From: Eubacterium sp.
Lineage (GTDB): Bacteria > Bacillota_A > Clostridia > Lachnospirales > Lachnospiraceae
Direction of reading: 5' to 3'
Length of the DNA: 16,089 nucleotides
NCBI GenBank assembly: GCA_023663915.1
Contig: JAMPGN010000084.1
Coordinates: 1 to 16,089 of the forward strand
Positions 1 to 7,710 of the stretch are shown here, in pieces (position 1 is the first letter of the stretch; each line of letters starts with the position of its first letter). A program made the position numbers and the translations under genes. The notes under the pieces were generated by a model. It saw nothing but the letters and a program-made list of their open reading frames with translations, was not told the DNA's origin and did not search any database.

Positions 1-82
1 TAAAGCAGAAGAACAAGTAGAAACCGCCTCCATAGTGATAAGTGCAGTAAAGAACTATTTAAATCAGTATAATATAGAGTGA
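1..82 (+). CDS. C-terminal fragment of an unidentified protein
   Basis: An open frame runs in from the left edge (codons in phase with base 2) and ends at TGA 80-82, giving about 26 residues ending in VKNYLNQYNIE. The composition (acidic/polar helix, no rare residues) looks like a genuine protein C-terminus, and the + orientation matches everything downstream. The fragment is too short to name. It is separated from the next gene by about 130 bases, so it is probably in a different transcription unit or at the end of one. It could also be a chance open frame, since 26 codons is not statistically strong. Confidence 0.45.
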   Translation, partial: KAEEQVETASIVISAVKNYLNQYNIE

Positions 83-214
83 GCAGGCAAAAGAGAGATA
101 AAGTTCCATGTGAACAAAGAGATAAATCTCAACCGTATTCCCGGCTGTTATAGTAATTTGTCAGAAGAGCAGATATAATAGAAGTTGAAAGAAACGGGTA
201 TGGAGGGCAATATT

Positions 215-1522
215 ATGAGAATGTACGACCTTATCATGAAAAAGCGCAACGGCAAAGTCCTAAGCCGTGAAGAGATAGAATATATGGTTGCGGAATACAC
301 GGCAGACCGTATTCCTGATTATCAGATGTCCGCTATGATGATGGCGATTTATTTTCGAGGGATGGACGCGCAGGAGACGGTGGCGCTTACCATGGCGATG
401 GCACACAGCGGGGACATGTTGGACTTAAGCGCGATTGCGGGAACGAAAGTTGACAAACATTCTACTGGCGGCGTCGGCGATAAGACATCGATCGCGCTTA
501 CGCCCATGGTGGCGGCATGCGGCGTGAAGATCGCCAAGATGAGCGGCAGGGGGCTGGGGCATACCGGCGGAACGATCGACAAGCTGGAGAGCTTTGAGGG
601 TTTTTCTACCGAGATCACGGCAGAGCATTTTATCAGGCAGGTCAACGAGATTGGCGTGTCTATCATGGGGCAGACTGCGGACATCGCCCCGGCGGACAAG
701 AAACTGTACGCTCTTCGCGACGTGACGGCAACGGTGGATAACATGTCGTTAATTGCAAGCTCAATCATGAGCAAGAAGCTCGCATCCGGTGCGGATGCCA
801 TCGTGCTGGATGTCAAGACCGGGAGCGGGGCTTTTATGAAGAAGGAAGAGGATTCGCTTGCCCTGGCGAAAGAGATGGTTACGCTCGGCAATCTGGCAGG
901 CAGAAAGACCATTGCCGTAGTGTCGGATATGGACCAGCCGCTTGGACGTGCGGTAGGCAATGCTTTGGAGGTGGAAGAAGCGATCGCGACCCTGCGCGGG
1001 GAAGGACCGGAGGACTTTACCGAGTTATGCATGACATTAGGGACGTATATGCTGATCGCGGGCGGTGTGGCTTCGGATCAGAATGATGCGCGAAAGAGAC
1101 TGCGCGGGGTGATCGAGGACGGCAGCGCCTTAAAGAAGCTGGCTGATTTTGTGAAAGCGCAGGGAGGCGATGCGGAGGCGGTATACGATACTTCGCTTTT
1201 GCCGAAGGCATCTATCGTGGAAGAGATTGTTTCCCCGCAGGATGGCTGTGTGGGTAAAATCGATTGCGACGAGATCGGTATCTGTTCGCTGCTTCTTGGC
1301 GGCGGCAGGGAGACGAAGGACAGCGTGATCGACTTGTCGGTGGGGCTTGTGTTACATAAAAAGGTCGGCGATCCGGTGAAGGCGGGAGAGCCTTTAGCGA
1401 CGATCTATGCCAACAGCAGGGACAAATTGGCGGCGGCGCGGGAGCGTTTCCTAGGCGCATACCATATCTCAAGTCAGCCGGTCGCAAAGAGGGAACTGAT
1501 CCGGGAGATCGTGCAGGAGTAA
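215..1522 (+). CDS. pdp: Pyrimidine-nucleoside phosphorylase (uridine/thymidine phosphorylase)
   Basis: This cytosolic salvage enzyme cleaves uridine, deoxyuridine or thymidine with phosphate to give the free base and (deoxy)ribose-1-phosphate. The 435-residue product has the normal length for the family. The signature KHSTGGVGDK is at residues 81-90 (phosphate binding), followed by KMSGRGLGHTGGT at 108-120. Arg168, Ser183 and Lys187, the pyrimidine-binding triad known from Geobacillus PyNP, are all present at the same numbers. The C-terminal third (about 330-435) is the usual alpha/beta lobe of this family. A TTG ten codons upstream (185) is open, but ATG 215 is preferred because GGAGGG lies at 202-207, seven bases before it, and the protein then starts MRMYDLI, typical of the family. 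The gene has 80-130 base gaps on both sides, so it may be transcribed alone. Whether it prefers thymidine or uridine cannot be read from the sequence. Confidence 0.96.
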   Translation: MRMYDLIMKKRNGKVLSREEIEYMVAEYTADRIPDYQMSAMMMAIYFRGMDAQETVALTMAMAHSGDMLDLSAIAGTKVDKHSTGGVGDKTSIALTPMVAACGVKIAKMSGRGLGHTGGTIDKLESFEGFSTEITAEHFIRQVNEIGVSIMGQTADIAPADKKLYALRDVTATVDNMSLIASSIMSKKLASGADAIVLDVKTGSGAFMKKEEDSLALAKEMVTLGNLAGRKTIAVVSDMDQPLGRAVGNALEVEEAIATLRGEGPEDFTELCMTLGTYMLIAGGVASDQNDARKRLRGVIEDGSALKKLADFVKAQGGDAEAVYDTSLLPKASIVEEIVSPQDGCVGKIDCDEIGICSLLLGGGRETKDSVIDLSVGLVLHKKVGDPVKAGEPLATIYANSRDKLAAARERFLGAYHISSQPVAKRELIREIVQE

Positions 1523-1569
1523 AATCCCGGCGGTAAGACAGCCGCAGCAGGCGAAAGCAGAGAATGCAG

Positions 1570-1598
1570 TCATGAATTTCTGTCCGGAAACATATAGT
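1570..1598 (+). promoter_or_regulatory. Candidate sigma-E-type promoter before yqfC
   Basis: CATATAGT at 1591-1598 fits the mother-cell sigma-E -10 consensus CATAYANT exactly. TCATGA at 1570-1575, 15 bases upstream, partly fits the -35 (one clear mismatch in the ATA core). yqfC and yqfD are sigma-E dependent in Bacillus subtilis, which makes the location meaningful. The motif is short, so chance occurrence is possible. The predicted transcription start would fall near the annotated ATG of yqfC. Confidence 0.4.
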
Positions 1599-1603
1599 GA
1601 ACT

Positions 1604-1903
1604 ATGAGAAGGAATAATAAGAAATTGCCGATATCAGCTTTATCAAACTCCAAAGAACTGATCGTGGAATCGCTCAAACTCCCGAAAGACACGATGCTGG
1701 GTGCTGCGATCGTCACGATTACCGGAAACAGGGAGGCTTTTATAGAAAATTATAAAGGGATACTGGAATATACCACGGAATCCATCGTACTGCAGGGCAA
1801 GAACTGCAAAATATGTTTTGAAGGCAAACGGTTATCCATCGATTATTATACCAATGAAGATATGAAAATAAGCGGCAGTATCGACACTGTCCGATATGTT
1901 TGA
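1604..1903 (+). CDS. yqfC: Sporulation protein YqfC (YabP/YqfC family)
   Basis: This is a small 99-residue protein of the YabP/YqfC family, expressed during sporulation; its molecular role is unknown. Recognisable family features are the ELxLPKD-like segment (residues 23-29), the AIVTITGNREAFIENYKGI stretch (about 35-53), and a C-terminal all-beta pattern ending KISGSIDTVRY, much like the B. subtilis protein of about 93 residues. It overlaps the next gene's upstream open frame by a few bases, and the order yqfC-yqfD-phoH is the conserved Firmicutes arrangement. The start is uncertain: ATG 1604 has only a weak GGAAA upstream. If the sigma-E-like promoter at 1570-1598 is real, a TTG at 1625 preceded by AAGGA (1609-1613) is an alternative start seven codons in. 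Confidence 0.88.
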   Translation: MRRNNKKLPISALSNSKELIVESLKLPKDTMLGAAIVTITGNREAFIENYKGILEYTTESIVLQGKNCKICFEGKRLSIDYYTNEDMKISGSIDTVRYV

Positions 1904-1917
1904 CGGAGAGGGAAAGG

Positions 1918-3213
1918 ATGCTTCATTGGATACAATATATCAGAGGTTATGTGACGATCAAGGTATGGGGGTATTCCACGGAAAGATTGCTTAACCTGTG
2001 CGGAAACCACGATATTCTTGTGTGGGATATCGTCAATCACGGCGACTATGATACAATGAATATCAGCGTGCAGGGTTTTTTTGCACTGAAACCCCTGCTG
2101 AAAAAGACCGGAACAAAGGCAGCCGTCCTGCAAAGATATGGACTGCCTTTTTTTGCATCCAAAATGGGGCGGCGCAAGATTTTTGTCGCTGGGTTTTTCT
2201 GCTGTATGCTTTTCTGGATGATCACGGCGGGCTTTCTATGGAATATCAAGATCGAGGGCAACTATGCGCTGACCGAAGACGTTCTGCTCGATTACCTGGA
2301 GGACAAAGGGATACATGTCCCCATGAAGAAAAGCCGGCTTCAGATCGAGGAACTGGAGAAGGCGCTGCGGGAAGATTATGATGTGATCACATGGACATCG
2401 GTACAGGTAAAGGGCACGACGTTAGTCATTTACATCAAAGAAAATGAAATGCCGGATTATGACCAGACGAGTCAATCAGAGAAAAGTGAGGGGATGGATC
2501 TGATCGCTGCCAGATCAGGAACGGTGTCTTATATTATCACCCGCAGCGGTGTGCCGCAGGTTTCCCTGGGGGATGCCGTGGAGAAAGGAGACGTGCTGGT
2601 CAGCGGCGCGGTTCCGGTGTACAACGAGGATACCACCATACGGAAATACCAGTATGTGCAGGCGGATGCGGATATTATGCTGCGCTATACGGAATCGGTC
2701 TCTGTCAAAAGGGATATTCTATACGAGGAGAAGATTTACACCGGAGAGCAGAAGAAGATTGCCGTGTTAGGGTTTCAGGACAGGGAGTGGGAGCTGCGGT
2801 TTCGCGGCATTCCTTACGAAGAATATGATGTCAGCGGTGAGAAGAAACAGGTGAAACTGCTGGACCGTCTCTATCTGCCGATTTATTATGGCGGAAAAAC
2901 CGTTCAGGAATACAAAACAGTGCGGCAGAAACATACGGCGGATGAGATGGAAACGATCATGCAGGAAGAATGGAGCAAAATAATCTTAAGTTTAGATGAA
3001 AAAGGGGTACAAATTACGCAAAAAAATGTTACAATAAAAAAGAACGAAAAAAATTGGGTATTGAATGCCCGCATGCAGTTAGAGGAATCGGCGGTGGAAC
3101 TTGTACCGACAAGCACGGAACCGCTTGTAGAAGAAGAGAGTGACGAGGCGGTACAAGGTACGACAGAAGGGAATGCGCAGGAAGAGCAGCTGCAGGAGAA
3201 CGCTCAGGAATAG
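1918..3213 (+). CDS. yqfD: Sporulation membrane protein YqfD
   Basis: This is a mother-cell sporulation membrane protein of unknown biochemical function. The 431-residue product has a cytoplasmic N-terminal domain (IRGYVTIKVWGYSTERLLN, residues 8-26, equivalent to the start of B. subtilis YqfD). One clear membrane segment follows (about 88-109, VAGFFCCMLFWMITAGFLWNI), then a long extracytoplasmic part with DVITWTSVQVKGTTLVIYIKE (155-175) and a lipoyl/biotinyl-like SLGDAVEKGDVLVSGAV segment (216-232). ATG 1918 is chosen over TTG 1900 because GGAGAGGGAAAGG directly precedes it and the N-terminus then matches the family. The last 40 residues are a Gln/Glu/Asn-rich low-complexity tail absent from the Bacillus protein. 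The reading frame continues past the TAG for another 28 codons of the same repeat (see 3214-3300), so the annotated end may be a recent truncation. Confidence 0.93.
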   Translation: MLHWIQYIRGYVTIKVWGYSTERLLNLCGNHDILVWDIVNHGDYDTMNISVQGFFALKPLLKKTGTKAAVLQRYGLPFFASKMGRRKIFVAGFFCCMLFWMITAGFLWNIKIEGNYALTEDVLLDYLEDKGIHVPMKKSRLQIEELEKALREDYDVITWTSVQVKGTTLVIYIKENEMPDYDQTSQSEKSEGMDLIAARSGTVSYIITRSGVPQVSLGDAVEKGDVLVSGAVPVYNEDTTIRKYQYVQADADIMLRYTESVSVKRDILYEEKIYTGEQKKIAVLGFQDREWELRFRGIPYEEYDVSGEKKQVKLLDRLYLPIYYGGKTVQEYKTVRQKHTADEMETIMQEEWSKIILSLDEKGVQITQKNVTIKKNEKNWVLNARMQLEESAVELVPTSTEPLVEEESDEAVQGTTEGNAQEEQLQENAQE

Positions 3214-3300
3214 CAGCAGGAGAATGCACAGGAAGATCCGCAGGGAAATGCACAGCGGGATTCACAGGAAGACGCAGGGCAGGGATTGTTTGAAGATTGA
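3214..3300 (+). other. In-frame continuation of the yqfD repeat tail beyond TAG
   Basis: After the TAG at 3211-3213 the same frame stays open for 28 codons to TGA 3298-3300. The codons before and after the stop form an imperfect eight-residue repeat: GNAQEEQLQ, ENAQE(stop)QQ, ENAQEDPQ, GNAQRDSQ, then EDAGQGLFED. The stop lies in a run of CAG codons (TAG CAG CAG), so a single C-to-T change of an ancestral CAG explains it. This extension would be translated only by stop readthrough or in strains lacking the mutation. Confidence 0.6.
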
Positions 3301-3339
3301 CAATCCGATTTTGACCACAGAGAGGCAGCATATAGATAC

Positions 3340-4353
3340 ATGGGAGAATTTACAGTCAGCATAGATGTGCCGGTTGAGCATATGCGGAATTTATTTGGCA
3401 GATGTGATTCCTATATCCGAAAAATAGAAAATGACCTTCAAGTGATGATCGTGGACCGGGACGGAGCCGTGAGGATCAGCGGCGGCCGGGATGCGGTGAT
3501 GAAAGCTTCCCATGTAGTGAAAGAACTGCTTGCGTTGTCGGAGAGGGGCAATACGTTGGAAGAGCAGAATGTGAATTATGCTATAGAGATGGAACATGAG
3601 ACGAAAGAAGATGTCCTTCTGGAGATTGACGGCGACTGCATCTGCCATACAATAAACGGTAAACCGATCAAACCTAAGACACTTGGACAGAAACGGTATG
3701 TGGATGCGATCCGGGAGCATATGATCGTCTTTGGGATTGGACCGGCGGGAACCGGCAAGACATACCTCGCGATGGCGATGGCGATCACAGCTTTTAAGAA
3801 TAACGAGGTGAGCCGCATTATTCTGACGAGACCGGCAATCGAGGCGGGAGAGAAGCTGGGATTTCTGCCCGGCGACCTGCAGAGTAAGGTCGATCCGTAT
3901 CTTCGTCCGCTCTATGATGCTTTATACCAGATCATGGGAGCGGAGAGTTTTAATAAGAATATGGAAAAAGGACTGATTGAAGTTGCGCCGCTCGCCTATA
4001 TGCGGGGGCGGACGCTTGACAATGCCTATATCATTCTCGACGAGGCGCAGAATACGACGCCCGCTCAGATGAAGATGTTTCTGACCCGTATCGGTTTCGG
4101 TTCCAAAGTGATCGTGACGGGTGATGCGTCGCAGAAGGATCTGGCGCCGGATACGAAGTCAGGCTTAGATATCGCGACAAAGGTCTTGGCGAAGATCGAT
4201 GACATAGCTTTCTGCGAGCTGACCAGCAAAGATGTGGTCCGGCATCCTCTCGTGCAGAAGATCGTCAGGGCGTATGAAGATTATGAGTCGAAAGAGAAAA
4301 AGCGCAGTGAAATAAAACAGAGAAGCAGGAATTACGATCGTGGAAAAAAGTAA
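3340..4353 (+). CDS. phoH: PhoH-like P-loop ATPase
   Basis: This is a cytosolic PhoH/YlaK-type nucleotide-binding protein, a family linked to RNA metabolism and usually encoded beside ybeY. The 337-residue product has an N-terminal KH-like RNA-binding region (about 1-75, with RISGGRDAVMKASHVVKELL at 45-64). The PhoH ATPase domain follows: Walker A GPAGTGKT at 134-141, TRPAIEAGEKLGFLPGDL at 163-180, Walker B IILDEAQ at 231-237, VTGDASQ at 259-265, and the late VRHPLV at 300-305. Length and domain order are normal for the Gram-positive form. The start ATG 3340 is the natural family start, but its ribosome binding site (GAGAGG, 3320-3325) is rather far away. The 3' end overlaps the next gene by 14 bases, indicating translational coupling. 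The precise substrate is not known for the family. Confidence 0.95.
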   Translation: MGEFTVSIDVPVEHMRNLFGRCDSYIRKIENDLQVMIVDRDGAVRISGGRDAVMKASHVVKELLALSERGNTLEEQNVNYAIEMEHETKEDVLLEIDGDCICHTINGKPIKPKTLGQKRYVDAIREHMIVFGIGPAGTGKTYLAMAMAITAFKNNEVSRIILTRPAIEAGEKLGFLPGDLQSKVDPYLRPLYDALYQIMGAESFNKNMEKGLIEVAPLAYMRGRTLDNAYIILDEAQNTTPAQMKMFLTRIGFGSKVIVTGDASQKDLAPDTKSGLDIATKVLAKIDDIAFCELTSKDVVRHPLVQKIVRAYEDYESKEKKRSEIKQRSRNYDRGKK

Positions 4354-5545
4354 AACACCAACACCTCTTTGGAAAAGAATATTGATTTTTGGAGCGATGT
4401 TTCTAGCATCGGGGCTGATTGCCTTTTTCGGCAGTCTGTTATATGGAAACAACACGGAAGAGCAGATGCGCAACGTAGTCATGGTTCTGGCGGGTTCCGG
4501 CGTCGTGGTCTTCGCGTTTTTGATGAGCGAGGCAAACGAATTGTTTTTCTACCGCAACGAAGGCAAATACGGCAGGTTTGCGTGGATGTACCTCGGCGGT
4601 CTGGTCGCGTCGGTGTTTCTTCCGTATCTTCCGGTCAAGGGCTGGCCTTTTCTGGTGATCTTCGTTCTTCTGGGAGTGTTCAGCAACGGCGTGACGGGCG
4701 TGACGGCGGGAAGCGCGTGCCTGCTCATGGCGGTGAACTTTTCGGGCGGTGGGTTTTCCATTTTCTGGCTGTATTTTATCAGCGGTGTGGTGGGCGTTCT
4801 TGTATTTGGCAGATTGGATGATGAATTTCATGTGGGACTTCCGCTGTTTATCTCTTTGTCGATGTTAACAGTGTGCCTGACCGCCAACGTTATTTTGTTT
4901 TCCACGGAAAAACTTTCTGTTGGACAGTTTTTGATACCACTGGTCAATCTGATCATATGTTATATCCTGCTGCTGGTCAGCCTTAAGATGTTCAGCAGCG
5001 CTGTTATCCATAAGAATCGGGAGAAGTACATGGATATCAACGATCCGGAGTTTCCGCTTCTGGTGCAGCTTAAGGAGATGTCCAAGGAAGAATACTATCA
5101 TGCCATACATACGGCATACTTAAGTGACCGGATTGCCAGACGCCTCGGTATGGATGATGCGGCGGCAAAAGCGTGCGCCTACTATCACAGAATCGGGAAA
5201 CTACGGGGCGATAACACATGGGAGAATGTGTCGGCGATCTGCAATGAATATCATTTTCCGCCAAATACCAAGAAGATTCTCAAAGAGTATGTGGATGAGT
5301 CGGAGAAGATCGTGTCGAAGGAGACGGTTGTTGTGCTGTTTGCAGATTGCATCGTATCTTCCATTCTGTATCTGTTTGAGAAAAACCCGAAAGCCAATCT
5401 GGATTATGAAAAGATCGTAAATACGGTATTCCAGAAGGAACTGGAGTCGGACGAGCTGTGGGGGAGTGAGATTTCACTTGGGCAGATCCGTGAGATGCAG
5501 AAGATATTCGTGGAGGAAAAATTATATTATGACTTCTTACGTTGA
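4340..5545 (+). CDS. Short PgpH/YqfF-like membrane protein with degenerate HD domain
   Basis: The gene sits exactly where yqfF (pgpH, a c-di-AMP phosphodiesterase) lies in other Firmicutes, between phoH and ybeY. The 401-residue product is far shorter than PgpH (about 700). It lacks the large extracellular N-terminal domain and begins directly with the membrane part: seven or eight hydrophobic helices between about residues 13 and 220. The cytoplasmic HD-like domain covers about 235-400. His254 (YYHAIHTAYLSDRIA) and Asp336 (LFADCIVSS) survive. The doublet that should be His-Asp in YYHDIGK reads His283-Arg284 (YYHRIGKL), and the later QHHGT-type histidine pair is replaced by EYVDE (317-321). 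The enzyme is therefore probably inactive and may act as a binding or sensor protein; this is inference. The start is GTG 4340, with AGGA upstream, inside the end of phoH. It overlaps ybeY by 17 bases. Confidence 0.85.
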   Translation: MEKSKTPTPLWKRILIFGAMFLASGLIAFFGSLLYGNNTEEQMRNVVMVLAGSGVVVFAFLMSEANELFFYRNEGKYGRFAWMYLGGLVASVFLPYLPVKGWPFLVIFVLLGVFSNGVTGVTAGSACLLMAVNFSGGGFSIFWLYFISGVVGVLVFGRLDDEFHVGLPLFISLSMLTVCLTANVILFSTEKLSVGQFLIPLVNLIICYILLLVSLKMFSSAVIHKNREKYMDINDPEFPLLVQLKEMSKEEYYHAIHTAYLSDRIARRLGMDDAAAKACAYYHRIGKLRGDNTWENVSAICNEYHFPPNTKKILKEYVDESEKIVSKETVVVLFADCIVSSILYLFEKNPKANLDYEKIVNTVFQKELESDELWGSEISLGQIREMQKIFVEEKLYYDFLR

Positions 5546-6029
5546 GAATGAGACAGAAGTTGAGATGCCTTTTGATATGCAGGAGATTCTCAATAAAATC
5601 ATGAATGAGGTCATGGACATGGAAAATTGTCCCTATGAGACGACAGTGAATCTTCTGTTGACAGACAATGCGGGGATTCGTGAATACAATAAGAATTACC
5701 GGGAGCTGGACCGGGAGACCGATGTTTTATCCTTCCCGAATATACCGTTTGATCGGGAAGGCGATTTCGCAAGGGTGGAGACGGATGCGGCGGATTATTT
5801 TGATCCGGACAGTGGGGAACTGATTCTGGGGGATATTATTCTCTCGGCTGACCGTATCTTGTCACAGGCGGAAGAATACGGGCATAGTGTGCTTCGGGAG
5901 TTTGCTTTTCTGACGGCGCACAGTATGTTCCATCTGTGCGGGTATGACCATATGGAAGAGCGGGACGCGGCTGTCATGGAGCGGAAGCAGGAAGCGGTTC
6001 TTGCGAAATTGGGGATTACCAGACAGTAG
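5529..6029 (+). CDS. ybeY: rRNA maturation endoribonuclease YbeY
   Basis: This is a zinc-dependent endoribonuclease needed for 16S rRNA 3'-end maturation and 70S ribosome quality control in the cytosol. The 166-residue product has the usual length. The metal-binding motif HSMFHLCGYDH at 131-141 supplies His131, His135 and His141. The other family blocks are present: TDVLSFP (64-70) and LGDIILS (100-106). ATG 5529 was chosen because it gives the family start and has GGAGG at 5512-5516, although the 12-base spacing is long. The open frame extends further upstream, but only inside the preceding gene. The 17-base overlap with the PgpH-like gene points to one operon with phoH, a common functional pairing in RNA processing. 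Confidence 0.96.
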   Translation: MTSYVENETEVEMPFDMQEILNKIMNEVMDMENCPYETTVNLLLTDNAGIREYNKNYRELDRETDVLSFPNIPFDREGDFARVETDAADYFDPDSGELILGDIILSADRILSQAEEYGHSVLREFAFLTAHSMFHLCGYDHMEERDAAVMERKQEAVLAKLGITRQ

Positions 6030-6045
6030 CATAAGAGGTATGATT

Positions 6046-7710
6046 ATGAAATTACGAAAGAGAGAAAAATCTCAGAGAGGATTTGTCAATCGAATGATCC
6101 AGAATCCGTTGGTGCAGTATGCAGGTATCTTATCTTATGCAATCCTGCTTGTGATGCGGATTCCATTGTCGAAGGTGATTGGTGATGCGGGGATGGGAAT
6201 GTTTGCACCCGCGTTTGAAGTGTTTTTTCTGGTTACGCTTTTTACATCCTATAGCATGACGGGTGCGTTGTCGTCGATCATCCGTTACAGAGCCAAAAGA
6301 GAGCAGTACAGGAATGCCAGGTACGCATTTCGGGCGGCATTTTTCATGGATTTTATGCTCAGCATCGTGTTTGCAGCACTGTTAATTGTGTTATCGTCCT
6401 TCCTATCCGATATACTTGTGCTGGAATCACTCAGCCGTATGGCAGTGATGGCAGCCGCGCCGGTCATTGTTTTCGCTGCTTTTATTGGTACTTTCCGAGG
6501 ATATTTTAATGGGTTCGGGCTTGGTATGCTGACGGCGCATTCCCAGTATATTGAGAGCATTTCCATGGTGGTCTGTTCACTGTTTGTCGCAAATATGTTT
6601 TATGATTACGGCTTGAAGGTCTCGGCGCTTAAGCAGAATGAGGCTTACGGTTATGCATACGGCGCATTGGGTGCGATGCTCGGTGTGATGGTGTCGCAGG
6701 TCATTACGCTGCTCCATCTTTTGATAAGCTATGTCATTTATTCAGGCACGCTCCGGGGTAAACTGGGAATGGATGGCAGTAAGCGGATGGAGACACAGTA
6801 CTCTTTGCAGAGAATGGTCTTGGGAAACAGTATTCCGATAGCAGTTATCGCGATTCTGTCGAATCTTTTTATGATGATGGATCAGCGTATGTTTAATTAC
6901 TGTATGAACAAAAAAGAACTGGGGGAGACAAGGGCTGCGCTGTGGGGAAGTTATTATGGCAAATTTGCTGTTTTGATCGGCGTAGGCACGGTATTTGCAC
7001 TGCTTAGCGTCTATACCATGACAGGCAGGATCAGCAATGCTTATGAGAGGGAAGAGTATCGCATTATGCGTGAACGGATTGGCAAAGCAGTCCGCAGGTT
7101 GTCCATCACGGCATTTCCGGTTGCGATCTATCTGGCGGCATTGACGAAAGCGCTGCTCGCATGTCTGTACAAAGGGAACGTTGACACTGTTGCCTCATGG
7201 GTGCAGAAAGGCGCGGTCATCATCGTCTTATATGGGTTTGCTTTTTTCTTCGGACAGATTCTGTATCGGACGCATATGTTGAGGGAGCTGCTCTTTACGA
7301 CGGCAATTTCGCTGCTTGTCCATGTCCTTACGGCATACCTCCTCGTGCAAAAAGCGTTTATGGAGGCTGACGGTGTTATATATGCGCTGATCGTGTTTTT
7401 TGCATTATACGCGGGGCTGAATTTCTTTTTTGTCAGCAGGAATCTGAAATACCGGCAGGACTGGCTCGGTGGCTTGGCATTTCCAGCCATTGCCGCAGGG
7501 GTATCCGGTGTGGTGGTCATGATTATGAGCAGGCTGCTGTTGGAGCCTGTGGGCGGTGCGTTGACGATACTGATCGGTTTGGTGGCAGGATTGTTTTTGT
7601 ATATAACATTTTTGATGATTCTGAAAGTGATAGGAGAGGCGGAATTATCCAGAATACCGCTTGGATTTTTCTTTATTATGCTAGGCAGAAATATTGGGGT
7701 TTTGCGATAA
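6046..7710 (+). CDS. SpoVB/MurJ-like oligosaccharide flippase (MOP superfamily)
   Basis: This is a polytopic membrane protein of the multidrug/oligosaccharidyl-lipid/polysaccharide exporter superfamily, predicted to move a lipid-linked glycan across the cytoplasmic membrane. The 554-residue product has about 12-14 hydrophobic segments spread over its full length. A family-type opening, with IPLSKVIGDAGMGMFAPAFE at about 39-58, is followed by a conserved-looking SYSMTGALSSIIRYR (68-82). Positions 148-166 (IVFAAFIGTFRGYFNGFGL region) resemble the GxxRGYFxG segment of SpoVB-type proteins. ATG 6046 is preferred over ATG 6040 because AGAGG (6034-6038) is then seven bases upstream. The gene lies 16 bases after ybeY and is likely cotranscribed with it. 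A role in spore cortex or cell-wall precursor export is plausible, but the substrate is unknown. Confidence 0.85.
   Translation: MKLRKREKSQRGFVNRMIQNPLVQYAGILSYAILLVMRIPLSKVIGDAGMGMFAPAFEVFFLVTLFTSYSMTGALSSIIRYRAKREQYRNARYAFRAAFFMDFMLSIVFAALLIVLSSFLSDILVLESLSRMAVMAAAPVIVFAAFIGTFRGYFNGFGLGMLTAHSQYIESISMVVCSLFVANMFYDYGLKVSALKQNEAYGYAYGALGAMLGVMVSQVITLLHLLISYVIYSGTLRGKLGMDGSKRMETQYSLQRMVLGNSIPIAVIAILSNLFMMMDQRMFNYCMNKKELGETRAALWGSYYGKFAVLIGVGTVFALLSVYTMTGRISNAYEREEYRIMRERIGKAVRRLSITAFPVAIYLAALTKALLACLYKGNVDTVASWVQKGAVIIVLYGFAFFFGQILYRTHMLRELLFTTAISLLVHVLTAYLLVQKAFMEADGVIYALIVFFALYAGLNFFFVSRNLKYRQDWLGGLAFPAIAAGVSGVVVMIMSRLLLEPVGGALTILIGLVAGLFLYITFLMILKVIGEAELSRIPLGFFFIMLGRNIGVLR

Noticed and set aside
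103..130. GTTC-N5-GAAC and GAGAT-AA-ATCTC palindromes before pdp
   Set aside because: Arms of four or five bases are expected by chance in AT-rich intergenic DNA; no second copy was seen.
158..179. TTGTCA and TATAAT before pdp as a sigma-A promoter
   Set aside because: The hexamers are only 10 bases apart, too close for a normal promoter. TATAAT alone has no acceptable -35 at 16-18 bases.
349..1032. Long minus-strand open frame (227 codons) opposite pdp
   Set aside because: It is a mirror of a strongly conserved enzyme gene in GC-rich third positions; its product is Ser/Ala/Pro-rich without recognisable features.
4369..4821. 150-codon plus-strand frame inside the PgpH-like gene
   Set aside because: Overlaps the membrane protein in another frame; the Arg/Gly-rich product has no recognisable pattern.
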